Below are positions 5,923-11,733 of a stretch of DNA of 11,733 bases, piece by piece. This stretch comes from Methanobacterium sp. (lineage in GTDB: Archaea > Methanobacteriota > Methanobacteria > Methanobacteriales > Methanobacteriaceae), in contig PLTK01000070.1 in the NCBI GenBank assembly GCA_003164415.1, forward strand, positions 9,897 through 21,629, in the 5' to 3' direction. Both the position numbers and the translations under genes were made by a program. Below the pieces are notes generated by a model. The model saw only the letters and a list, made by a program, of their open reading frames with translations. It did no database searches and had not been told where the DNA came from. Positions within the stretch are counted from its first letter, which is position 1. Every line of letters starts with the position of its first letter.

Positions 5923-6526
5923 ATCTGATCATTCCCATTATTCTTAAATTTTATTATAAATATTGGTGGATTATAACTTTTTAAAGTTAATTGTCCATCA
6001 ATTTGTTCTGTTAATCCTTTTATAAGTTGTATGCCTATGGTTTCATTATTATCTATATCAAATGATTGTGGGAGTCCTTACCATTGTCTTGATAGATTAA
6101 AATAATATTTTATCCATCTGTATGTGTATGTAATGATAATGAACCCTTTTTTCTCCCTTTAAATCCATGTTTTAGGGAGTTTGTTATTAGTTCATTGAGT
6201 ATTAGTCCCAATGGAACAGATGTGTCTAGGTTTAATAATATATTTTCATTGACTTCCAAATTTATTTTAATAAAACAGTATAGATCATATGAGTGTAATA
6301 TTTCATTCATTAAAGTTTTGGTATAGTCTTGAAGATTTATTTGTGATAAACCCTTATTACTGTATAATTTTTCATGTATCAATGCCATGGACATGACCCT
6401 GCCCTGAATATCTTTAAGTATATCCTTTAATTTTGGTTTTGCTGTAAATGATTCTAATTCAACCAGGCTGGATATTATCTGCATGTTATTTTTGACTCTA
6501 TTATGGATCTCTTTTAAAGGATGGTG
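5919..6526 (-). pseudogene. Degraded HisKA_2 histidine kinase, N-terminus missing
   Basis: The remnant begins, after a stop at 6527-6529, with HHPLKEIHNRVKNN, i.e. right at the phospho-acceptor helix; no sensor domain is present. The H box reads EIHNRVKNN where the family has EIHHRVKNN, so the His next to RVKN is replaced by Asn. SMALIHEKLYS and the N box LGLILNELITNSLKHGF are intact. An in-frame TAA (6110-6112) interrupts after HTHTDG; the same frame continues NIILIYQDNG, so one substitution explains the stop. At about 6076-6081 one base is missing. In the shifted frame the sequence resumes GLPQSFDIDNNETIGIQL and runs to TGA at 5919-5921. Four lesions (truncation, H-to-N, stop, frameshift) make a functional kinase very unlikely. 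It is a paralogue of the kinase at 2041-3078. Confidence 0.85.
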
Positions 6527-6528
6527 TT

Positions 6529-6536
6529 AAAAAAAA
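6529..6536 (-). terminator. Oligo-T terminator of the Hsp20 gene
   Basis: Eight consecutive T on the minus strand begin about seven bases after the Hsp20 stop codon, a typical archaeal terminator. The kinase remnant starts immediately behind it, so the remnant and its receiver probably are not well transcribed from the Hsp20 promoter. Confidence 0.5.
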
Positions 6537-6542
6537 TAGAAT

Positions 6543-6983
6543 TTAATTAATTTCTACCCTGAACTTTTCTTCCCGTTCTAATTTTGGTATTACAACTTTT
6601 AATACTCCATTATCAAATTTAGCAGTTGCTTCAATTGGTATAACCTTTTTGGGAAGTTTTATAGCTCTTTTAATTACTCCTGTTTTTTTATCTGTTAGGG
6701 TTACGTAGGCTCCATGAATATCCTCTTCGGTGTCAAATTTAGCTTGAATTTTAAGATACTTCTCAGAGATATCTAGGGTTATATCGTCACGTTTTAAACC
6801 TGGAAGAGCTATATGCACAATAATGTTGTCATCTGTTTCTATAATGTCTCTACCTGGTACAAATGTGTAATCAATAATTTTTGTTTCAATATCGCTGCGC
6901 ATTCCTTCTATAGTTTCTGCGGTGTCATCCATCATCTTTTGAATAAAGTCCTTCATATCTAAAACATGATCTCTTTTTTCCAT
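6543..6983 (-). CDS. hsp20: Small heat shock protein, Hsp20/alpha-crystallin family
   Basis: 146 residues from the ATG at 6981-6983. An ATG at 6998 is also in frame, but the perfect ribosome site GAGGTG overlaps it and sits seven bases before 6983, so the shorter start is correct. The N-terminal arm (about 1-40) is charged and helical. The alpha-crystallin domain spans about 42-133: PGRDIIETDDNIIVHIALPG near the start, the conserved ALPG at 59-62, and GVLKVVIPK at 126-134. The C-terminal tail FRVEIN carries a V-x-I motif like the I/V-x-I/V patch that docks onto neighbouring subunits in oligomers. It is an ATP-independent holdase that keeps unfolding proteins soluble in the cytoplasm. The gene is monocistronic or nearly so, with its own promoter and an oligo-T terminator. 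Confidence 0.95.
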   Translation of the reverse strand: MEKRDHVLDMKDFIQKMMDDTAETIEGMRSDIETKIIDYTFVPGRDIIETDDNIIVHIALPGLKRDDITLDISEKYLKIQAKFDTEEDIHGAYVTLTDKKTGVIKRAIKLPKKVIPIEATAKFDNGVLKVVIPKLEREEKFRVEIN

Positions 6984-7020
6984 TTTATTACACCTCATAA
7001 CATCCTATTTCAATTAATTA

Positions 7021-7030
7021 TATTATATGT
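7021..7030 (-). promoter_or_regulatory. TATA box of the Hsp20 gene
   Basis: On the minus strand ACATATAATA lies 38-47 bases before the Hsp20 ATG, preceded by an A-rich BRE-like GTAAAAAC. This predicts a start near 7000 and a leader of about 17 bases that still includes the GAGGTG ribosome site. A second TATA-like element (ATATTTATAAATT, about 7071-7083) could provide an alternative, longer transcript. The rest of 6984-7135 shows no gene. Confidence 0.5.
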
Positions 7031-7135
7031 TTTTACAAACTATAATATTTTTCGACTAAAATGATTGGAAAAATTTATAAATATTTATTTTGAGTGGACA
7101 ACTAAACATGGATCATACCCTGAAGTGTAATATGG

Positions 7136-8809
7136 TCAATTTCTCCTAACTATAATAACTATCAGAATTATAGCTAATAGCGATGCTATTAGGAAAATTA
7201 TAGTTCCGATTGTTGAAAAACCCAATTCAGGACTTGGAATTCCCCGTCCAGACTGTATAATTAGGGCAGAACCAATAACCAGAGATGCTATTACAAGGGC
7301 GACAGAGATCCTGTCCACCATTTTATCTAAATTTGATGAAAACTCATCTAAACTATTAAGAGTTAAATCTATACCTATTTGTCCTTTTTTAGCCTTAAGG
7401 AGGGTCTGGCTTATTGTTCGAGGTAGATCTTTACCGATGTGCTGTAATTCAAAGAGGTACTGTGTTTTATAATTCAATATGTTCATAGGATTTAGACGTT
7501 TGGTTAATAATTTCTTTATCAGGGGTTCTGTCACTTCTATTGTGTTAAAATTCGGATCCAAACCTCTTCCTAGTTCTTCTAAAAAACCCAATACTTTTCC
7601 AAGCAATATAAAATCTTTAGGAAGCTCTATTTTATATTTTTCCATCAGATCCGGAGTTGAGAATTCATTTATAAAACCACCTAGATCTTTAATATCTGCA
7701 CCGTAGGACTGGTCTATAATATCTATTAAATCATATTTTAGACTTTTAATATCCACGGTATCATTTATAATTTCCATGTAGAGTAACTGGTTGATTATTC
7801 CATTTAGATCGTAATCAACAATATATGTAAATAATTCTGCCAAGTTATCAACAAAATCCATATCTAAATGACCCATAATTCCAAAATCAATGAAGCATAG
7901 TATGTTATTGTCTTTTATCAAAAGATTTCCAGGATGTGGGTCTCCATGAAAGAATCCGTACTTGAATATCTGTTCGAAATAACATCGTGCACCTATCTTT
8001 GCTATAATCTTTCCATCTGCCTTAATATGAGAATCTTTCATTTCAGTAATTTTAACACCGTCAATGAAGTCCATGGTTAAAACTTTCATTGTTGAGTATT
8101 CTTCGTAATTCATTGGTGCGCATATTTTACTGTTATCTTCAAAATAGGACCTAAATTTCTCCATATTCCTTGCTTCTAATTCGAAATCTAACTCCTTTAT
8201 TATTGCTCTTTCAAATTCATCAATAACTCCTGAAACATTATAATATTTAAAATTCGATACTCTTCGTTCTAGTAAACCACCAAGATATCGCATAATGGTT
8301 ATATCTTTCTTTATTTGTTCAATGATATTTGGTCTTTGGATTTTGACCGCAACAAGGGTACCATCATGTAGTGTTGCTTGATGAACCTGGGCAATTGAAG
8401 CGGATGCGACTGGTACTTCACTAAATTCCAGAAATATTTCACCGAGGGGACGGTTCAATTCTTGTTCGATCTCTTGTTTAATCGATTCAAAGTTGTCTTG
8501 CGGTACTGCATCTTGTAATTTTGAAAGTTCGTTTGCAATATCGTCGCCAACAATATCTGGGCGCGTGCTTAATATCTGTCCGAATTTAATGAATGTTGTA
8601 CCTAACTCTTCAAAAACAAGTAGAATTCTTTCGGGAGCAGATGCATCTAATTCTTCTAAAAAGTTCTTTGAACGGATTAATCTTCTAAAACTTTTTTTAA
8701 GCCCAGTTTTTTTTAGAATATCAATAAATTCGTATTTAGCTAAAATAGCAATTATTTCTTCGAGTCTTTCAAAATCAAGTTTTTTATTTCCGAACTGTCT
8801 AAAGTTCAT
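7136..8809 (-). CDS. ABC1/UbiB-family atypical kinase (AarF-like), membrane-anchored
   Basis: 557 residues, normal for the family. Visible hallmarks: the KxGQ motif at K75-F-G-Q78 (FIKFGQILSTRPD); the alanine/serine nucleotide loop VASASIAQVH at 134-143 in place of a Gly-rich loop; ATP-binding K156 (VAVKIQRP); KELDFELEARN at 205-215; the catalytic-loop equivalent FFHGDPHPGN at 286-295; and the metal-binding DFG at 308-310 (CFIDFGIMG). The C-terminus has two hydrophobic helices, about 502-519 and 533-554, ending in RRN, so it is probably a membrane protein with the kinase domain in the cytoplasm. Family members support quinone or isoprenoid lipid metabolism. Methanogens without ubiquinone also carry them, with unknown substrates. 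No ribosome site precedes the ATG, but a TATA box does, so a leaderless mRNA is expected. Confidence 0.93.
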   Translation of the reverse strand: MNFRQFGNKKLDFERLEEIIAILAKYEFIDILKKTGLKKSFRRLIRSKNFLEELDASAPERILLVFEELGTTFIKFGQILSTRPDIVGDDIANELSKLQDAVPQDNFESIKQEIEQELNRPLGEIFLEFSEVPVASASIAQVHQATLHDGTLVAVKIQRPNIIEQIKKDITIMRYLGGLLERRVSNFKYYNVSGVIDEFERAIIKELDFELEARNMEKFRSYFEDNSKICAPMNYEEYSTMKVLTMDFIDGVKITEMKDSHIKADGKIIAKIGARCYFEQIFKYGFFHGDPHPGNLLIKDNNILCFIDFGIMGHLDMDFVDNLAELFTYIVDYDLNGIINQLLYMEIINDTVDIKSLKYDLIDIIDQSYGADIKDLGGFINEFSTPDLMEKYKIELPKDFILLGKVLGFLEELGRGLDPNFNTIEVTEPLIKKLLTKRLNPMNILNYKTQYLFELQHIGKDLPRTISQTLLKAKKGQIGIDLTLNSLDEFSSNLDKMVDRISVALVIASLVIGSALIIQSGRGIPSPELGFSTIGTIIFLIASLLAIILIVIIVRRN

Positions 8810-8830
8810 TATATTATATATAGTGTTTAA

Positions 8831-8840
8831 TTTATATAAA
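8831..8840 (-). promoter_or_regulatory. TATA box implying a leaderless UbiB-like transcript
   Basis: TTTATATAAA at 8831-8840 is palindromic. On the minus strand it occupies about -31 to -22 relative to the ATG at 8809. The expected transcription start coincides with the start codon, matching the absence of any Shine-Dalgarno sequence between the box and the gene. Confidence 0.5.
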
Positions 8841-9011
8841 ATTTATTAACTTTTAATGGTTTCCTAGTTTTTTGGGTGGAATTCTTGTAATTTTACTATA
8901 CAATAAATTAAATGAAATATTATCGATTCAGGCGTGCTATAAATATTTTAGGAACGATTATTAGCCATATTTTTAAATATTTTTTTTATTTTTTTTATAT
9001 GGGAATACAAA
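8841..9011. other. AT-rich divergent intergenic region
   Basis: This stretch separates the minus-strand UbiB-like gene from the plus-strand nitroreductase gene. It holds a TATA-like CTATAAATATTTT at about 8937-8949, followed by long T runs (8970-8998) that would act as a terminator for anything transcribed rightward from it. No coding frame is seen. A very short non-coding transcript is possible but unsupported. Confidence 0.3.
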
Positions 9012-9021
9012 ATATTTATAA
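9012..9021 (+). promoter_or_regulatory. Candidate TATA box for the nitroreductase gene
   Basis: ATATTTATAA at 9012-9021, with an A-rich upstream flank, predicts a start near 9042 and a leader of about 47 bases. The leader contains a weak ribosome site TAGGGA (9077-9082) before the ATG at 9089. Confidence 0.45.
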
Positions 9022-9088
9022 CAAACCAAACAACAATTAATAGTCAACTTTTAGAAAGTACTGAAACTTCAAAAAGTAGGGAATAATA

Positions 9089-9640
9089 ATGAACCAAACA
9101 ATTGATACCATAAAAAATAGAAGAAGCGTACGAAATTACAGTTCGGAACAGATTAAAGATGAAGAACTGGAAACCATACTTCAAACAGCTATATATGCCC
9201 CTACAGGTCACAATGACCAACCATGGCATTTTACCATAGTCCAAAATCAGGATCTCATAAACCAGATCAATGATGGTGCTAAGGAAGCTATGAAACAGAT
9301 GGAAGTGGAATGGATATCCAGATTAGGTTCATCAAAAGATTTTAATATCTTTCACAGAGCACCAACAATTTTGATAATATCTGGAAGAAGGGATGCCACA
9401 ACTCCCCTAGTTGATTGTGCAGCTGCAGTTCAGAACATTCTACTTGTAGCCGAGAGCATGGATATTGGATCTTGTTGGATTGGTTTTGCAAGATTTTACT
9501 TTATAAACCCCGAGAACAAGAAAAAATTGAAGATACCCGAGGACCATGAAGTACACTTTGGAGTGTCTTTAGGTTATAAAATAAGTGAAAATCCGAAGGC
9601 ACCTGAAAGAAATCATGATGTTTACACATATTTCAGATAA
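9089..9640 (+). CDS. Nitroreductase-family FMN oxidoreductase
   Basis: 183 residues, typical of compact nitroreductases. The N-terminal FMN phosphate-binding signature is RRSVRNYSSEQI (R11, R12, S13, R15). APTGHNDQPWHFTIV at 37-51 forms the flavin-contacting segment, and the C-terminal half has SMDIGSCWIGF at 123-133, which packs on the isoalloxazine ring. Such enzymes are homodimers that use NAD(P)H or F420H2-linked electrons to reduce nitro compounds, quinones or flavins. The substrate here cannot be told. No signal peptide, so cytoplasmic. The ATG at 9089 has TAGGGA a few bases upstream. It is followed after 17 bases by a GbsR/MarR-like regulator, suggesting an operon in which the regulator may control this enzyme. 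Confidence 0.93.
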   Translation: MNQTIDTIKNRRSVRNYSSEQIKDEELETILQTAIYAPTGHNDQPWHFTIVQNQDLINQINDGAKEAMKQMEVEWISRLGSSKDFNIFHRAPTILIISGRRDATTPLVDCAAAVQNILLVAESMDIGSCWIGFARFYFINPENKKKLKIPEDHEVHFGVSLGYKISENPKAPERNHDVYTYFR

Positions 9641-9657
9641 TATTCAGCCCGATAAAT

Positions 9658-10131
9658 ATGAAAACGAAGGATACACCAAAACACGAATTCAGAGAAATAG
9701 TTTATGATTCATGCAAGGCCGTTGGGTTGGATGATCTTCCAAGTCGATTAATATCTGTACTTCAAAGTGAAAAAAAAGAAATATCATTGGGAGAACTTGT
9801 TGAAATAACAGGATATAGCCTGTCGAACCTGAGTTCAACCATTAAATGGATGGAGGACAAGCAGATGGTTAAAAAGTTTAAAAAACCAAGATCTAGAAAG
9901 ATCTATGTTGAAATGGGCCAAGATATTACCTCATTTTTTATTGAATTACAGAAAAAACTTTACCATCAAAGCCTTAAACCGCCACTAAAAAAAATACCGG
10001 AGATAATCCAAAAATATGAAAACAACGAGAAATTTAATGATGAACTCAAAATAATAATAGATTATTACAAACAAACAATTTTCATGGATGAAGAAACAAC
10101 TAAATTTATTAAGGCCCTAGAAAAACGTTAA
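9658..10131 (+). CDS. GbsR/MarR-like winged-helix transcriptional regulator
   Basis: 157 residues. A winged helix-turn-helix covers about 24-86: LPSRLISVLQSEKKEISLGELVEITG, then the recognition helix YSLSNLSSTIKWMEDKQMV at 53-71, and a basic wing KKFKKPRSRKIYVEM. The C-terminal part (about 89-157) is helical and likely dimerises; it lacks any obvious ligand or receiver domain. The arrangement (an N-terminal helix, wHTH and a C-terminal helical dimer region) matches the GbsR-type branch of the MarR superfamily. The gene follows the nitroreductase stop by 17 bases, so the two are probably co-transcribed; no clear ribosome site precedes the ATG. It may autoregulate the group through an operator near 9010-9088, but no palindrome stands out there. 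Confidence 0.82.
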   Translation: MKTKDTPKHEFREIVYDSCKAVGLDDLPSRLISVLQSEKKEISLGELVEITGYSLSNLSSTIKWMEDKQMVKKFKKPRSRKIYVEMGQDITSFFIELQKKLYHQSLKPPLKKIPEIIQKYENNEKFNDELKIIIDYYKQTIFMDEETTKFIKALEKR

Positions 10132-10201
10132 ATAGAAATTTTAAAAGGATACTAGAGTTAGGAAATAACGGATCAATAATATAACTATAAGAGTGATTTA
10201 T

Positions 10202-10867
10202 ATGGAAGTTACCAAGGGTATACATCAGTTTAGTGGGGTTTCAAATAGTTACATAGTATCCAATAATGAACTATTACTTGTTGATACAGGAATGCCAGGT
10301 AAATCAGGCGAAATCATAGATTATGTAAAAAATGAATTAAAGAGTGATCCATCGGATATAAAAACCATAGTTATAACACATCATCACTTCGACCATACAG
10401 GAAGTCTTGATAAACTCAAGGAAATTACAGGTGCAAAGGTAGCTATTCACAGTGCAGATGCAGATTATATCTCTGGAGAAAAGACACAACATGGTTCTTT
10501 ATTTATGATACCAGTTGTAATGTTCATGAAGATTATTTATCGGAGTCGGCCTATTAAAGCAGATATATTCCTGGAAGATGGGGATGAAATAGGTGATTAT
10601 CGAGTAATACACACACCGGGCCATACTTCAGGGAGTATTTGTTTGTATAATCCTAATAATAAGGTTTTATTTGTTGGGGACAATTTAATGTATTCGAATA
10701 ATAAAATTGAAGGTCCAAGAGTTCTTCATGAACCTGAAAAGTACAAAAAATCCATTGAAAAGTTAAAAAATTTAGATATTAATCTGATATTGACTGGACA
10801 CGGACAAGCAATAACATCCGATGCCAATAAGAAATTAGAAACATTCTTAAACGAATTAGATAATTAA
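10202..10867 (+). CDS. Metallo-beta-lactamase-fold hydrolase
   Basis: 221 residues from the ATG at 10202. A GTG at 10193 is in frame, but it lies within the GAGTGAT ribosome-like site (10191-10197), so the ATG is preferred. The metal-binding signature THHHFDHTG gives H60, H62, D64 and H65. Later ligands are H141 (TPGHTSGS), D160 (FVGDN) and H200 (LTGHGQ). Together they form a dinuclear metal site as in glyoxalase II-like and related hydrolases. The length and lack of an extra domain do not indicate the flavodiiron type. Cytoplasmic; the substrate is unknown, perhaps a thioester or lactone. It lies 70 bases after the regulator gene on the same strand and may share its transcript, although the gap leaves room for a promoter. 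Confidence 0.92.
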   Translation: MEVTKGIHQFSGVSNSYIVSNNELLLVDTGMPGKSGEIIDYVKNELKSDPSDIKTIVITHHHFDHTGSLDKLKEITGAKVAIHSADADYISGEKTQHGSLFMIPVVMFMKIIYRSRPIKADIFLEDGDEIGDYRVIHTPGHTSGSICLYNPNNKVLFVGDNLMYSNNKIEGPRVLHEPEKYKKSIEKLKNLDINLILTGHGQAITSDANKKLETFLNELDN

Positions 10868-10983
10868 AATTGAATATTTTAATATATGATACCCTAGGAT
10901 TGGTTTCTGTTGTAGGATATTCAAATAAATTTTTAATTGTACACTAAAATTTTTATAATTTGGGTGTAATTCGGGAATAGATA

Positions 10984-11007
10984 TTTACTATATTAACACT
11001 TAGTAAA
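10984..11007. repeat. Inverted repeat TTTACTA / TAGTAAA
   Basis: Seven-base perfect arms with a 10-base spacer. It could be an operator or part of a terminator. It may be chance in such AT-rich DNA. Confidence 0.4.
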
Positions 11008-11101
11008 ATAATAAAACAAAAATTATTAAATTTGTTATAAATCTCTGATTTTATAAAATAAATAAAAAAAATGGATTTTATAGAGCGAACTTTAATTTCA
11101 A

Positions 11102-11119
11102 ATTTCTTTTAAAAGAAAT
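11102..11119. promoter_or_regulatory. 18-bp perfect palindrome, candidate operator
   Basis: ATTTCTTTT at 11102-11110 is exactly mirrored by AAAAGAAAT at 11111-11119 with no spacer. It lies just upstream of the TATA candidate at 11132-11140 for the exported-protein gene, a position suited to a dimeric regulator. No second copy is seen upstream of the GbsR-like operon. Confidence 0.45.
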
Positions 11120-11131
11120 GGGATTTATAGA

Positions 11132-11140
11132 TTTATATTA
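11132..11140 (+). promoter_or_regulatory. Candidate TATA box for the exported-protein gene
   Basis: TTTATATTA at 11132-11140 predicts a start near 11162 and a leader of about 34 bases containing GGTGA (11187-11191), five bases before the ATG. Confidence 0.45.
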
Positions 11141-11195
11141 ATTTCAAACAAAATTTAGAAAAAAAAGAATATATCATTAATTATTGGTGAAAATT

Positions 11196-11733
11196 ATGAG
11201 TAAAAAAGTATGGGCAGTGGTTGCATTGTCACTTATAGCTATAGTTGTAGGTTATACATATGTAACAGTTTCAGATGGTCCAATAATGCCATTAGGGAGA
11301 TTAGCATTTGTCAAAATATTAAATCCCGATATGTATCCTGGAAATGTTCATCCTGAACTTTTAGCACAATATGCTCAAGATAGGGGATCCCCATGTGCCG
11401 TAGTACTGCATTTTGCTGGAAGTTCGAACTATAGAAGTTTTGAACAACCAACGAATACAACCAGTTCAAATGGGGTGAATGGCGTGTATATTATCGAAGT
11501 GGCATATATTGACACCCAGGGAGGAGGTTCTAAAAGTCTACTCCAGACAAACTTCCTAGATTCATTTAAAGTTGCCTTATTTGGTGTTCCAGATGACAGA
11601 TACAAATATATGTCTGATGGAGTGGTTTACAATAACTACACTTCAATGATGAATCATGTTGAAACACTTGCAAAAGCACACGGTCAAACAGGACCACTTC
11701 CAGTTGTATGGCATGGAACTGTTAGATCTGACA
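11196..11733 (+). CDS. Exported or membrane-anchored protein of unknown function (3' end cut by window)
   Basis: At least 179 codons, running off the right edge. The ATG at 11196 follows the ribosome site GGTGA with five bases between. The N-terminus MSKKVWAVVALSLIAIVVG is a short basic stretch plus a hydrophobic helix to about residue 24, so it acts as a signal peptide or a single N-terminal anchor, with the rest outside the cell. The body contains GRLAFVKILNPDMYPGNVHPE, a single Cys in RGSPCAVVLHFAG, several Asn-x-Ser/Thr sites (such as NTT and NYT) that could be glycosylated, and a Gly-rich turn (DTQGGGSK). I recognise no domain. Its start fits the local promoter and the codon use looks like that of its neighbours. 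A surface or envelope role is inference from the leader alone. Confidence 0.75.
   Translation, partial: MSKKVWAVVALSLIAIVVGYTYVTVSDGPIMPLGRLAFVKILNPDMYPGNVHPELLAQYAQDRGSPCAVVLHFAGSSNYRSFEQPTNTTSSNGVNGVYIIEVAYIDTQGGGSKSLLQTNFLDSFKVALFGVPDDRYKYMSDGVVYNNYTSMMNHVETLAKAHGQTGPLPVVWHGTVRSD

Larger units (their letters stand above)
10868..11195. other. Gene-free regulatory stretch before the exported protein gene
   Basis: This 328-base AT-rich stretch has no coding frame. It contains a weak A/T stem just after the hydrolase stop (TTAAAAT 10864-10870 with ATTTTAA 10876-10882), an inverted repeat TTTACTA (10984-10990) / TAGTAAA (11001-11007) with a 10-base spacer, an 18-bp perfect palindrome (11102-11119), and TATA candidates in front of the gene at 11196. 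Its length and repeats suggest regulated expression of that gene. Confidence 0.45.

Noticed and set aside
6985..6998. Earlier in-frame ATG for Hsp20 at 6998
   Set aside because: The GAGGTG ribosome site overlaps this codon's downstream side and serves the ATG at 6983; the five extra residues (MRCNK) are not family-like.
7479..7706. Plus-strand open frame opposite the UbiB-like gene
   Set aside because: Ser/Phe/Ile-rich shadow of a strongly supported gene on the other strand.
8493..8849. Plus-strand open frame opposite the 5' part of the UbiB-like gene
   Set aside because: Composition and position are those of an antisense shadow; it overlaps the KxGQ region of the real gene.
8937..8998. TATA-like element followed by T runs, suggesting a tiny RNA
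   Set aside because: The distance between the predicted start and the T runs leaves almost no transcript, and no pairing structure is seen.
9044..9244. Minus-strand open frame opposite the nitroreductase start
   Set aside because: It overlaps the nitroreductase FMN-binding segment and has no supported start.

Overview
The window looks like a chromosomal segment of a methanogenic archaeon, most likely Methanobacterium or a close relative. The DNA is strongly AT-rich. Several genes have archaeal TATA boxes, and the ribosome sites that are present are of the GAGGTGA/GGTGA type. The protein set is also typical: PAS-linked HisKA_2 histidine kinases, receiver-PAS response regulators without a DNA-binding output, a small heat shock protein and an ABC1/UbiB-type kinase. 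The taxonomic call is inference from composition and protein style. I see no tRNA, rRNA, CRISPR array or intact insertion sequence. Layout: 1-900 is gene-poor. It holds a small membrane protein on the minus strand (127-327) with a possible frameshifted tail, a locally GC-rich stretch with inverted repeats (about 425-535), an 8-bp tandem repeat and a decayed minus-strand reading frame. 900-6530 is a two-component signalling cluster. It has a receiver protein with an EF-hand-like loop and a long coiled coil (938-1921), one apparently intact PAS-HisKA_2-HATPase kinase (2041-3078), two receiver-PAS proteins on the minus strand (3117-3896, 4075-4818), a ribbon-helix-helix-like protein (5014-5523), a single-domain receiver (5548-5922), and immediately upstream of that receiver a wrecked HisKA_2 kinase (5919-6526). 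6540-8850 is a minus-strand housekeeping/stress pair: Hsp20 and a membrane-anchored UbiB-like kinase. 9000-10870 is a plus-strand group: nitroreductase, GbsR/MarR-like regulator and metallo-beta-lactamase-fold hydrolase. 10868-11195 is a regulatory stretch with an 18-bp perfect palindrome, followed by an exported or membrane-anchored protein of unknown function that runs off the right edge. Working together: the signalling block has four receivers but only one kinase that looks functional, and none of the receivers carries a DNA-binding domain. This suggests phosphorelay, protein-protein or PAS-mediated signalling, with the single kinase possibly serving several receivers. The RHH-like protein is the only candidate DNA-binding protein inside the block. 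The most notable oddities are a receiver gene whose strong ribosome site points to an ATA codon, an EF-hand-like loop in that receiver's linker, and a kinase pseudogene whose partner receiver is still open. I found no clear, complete new defence or mobile system; the signalling cluster is the most unusual part.
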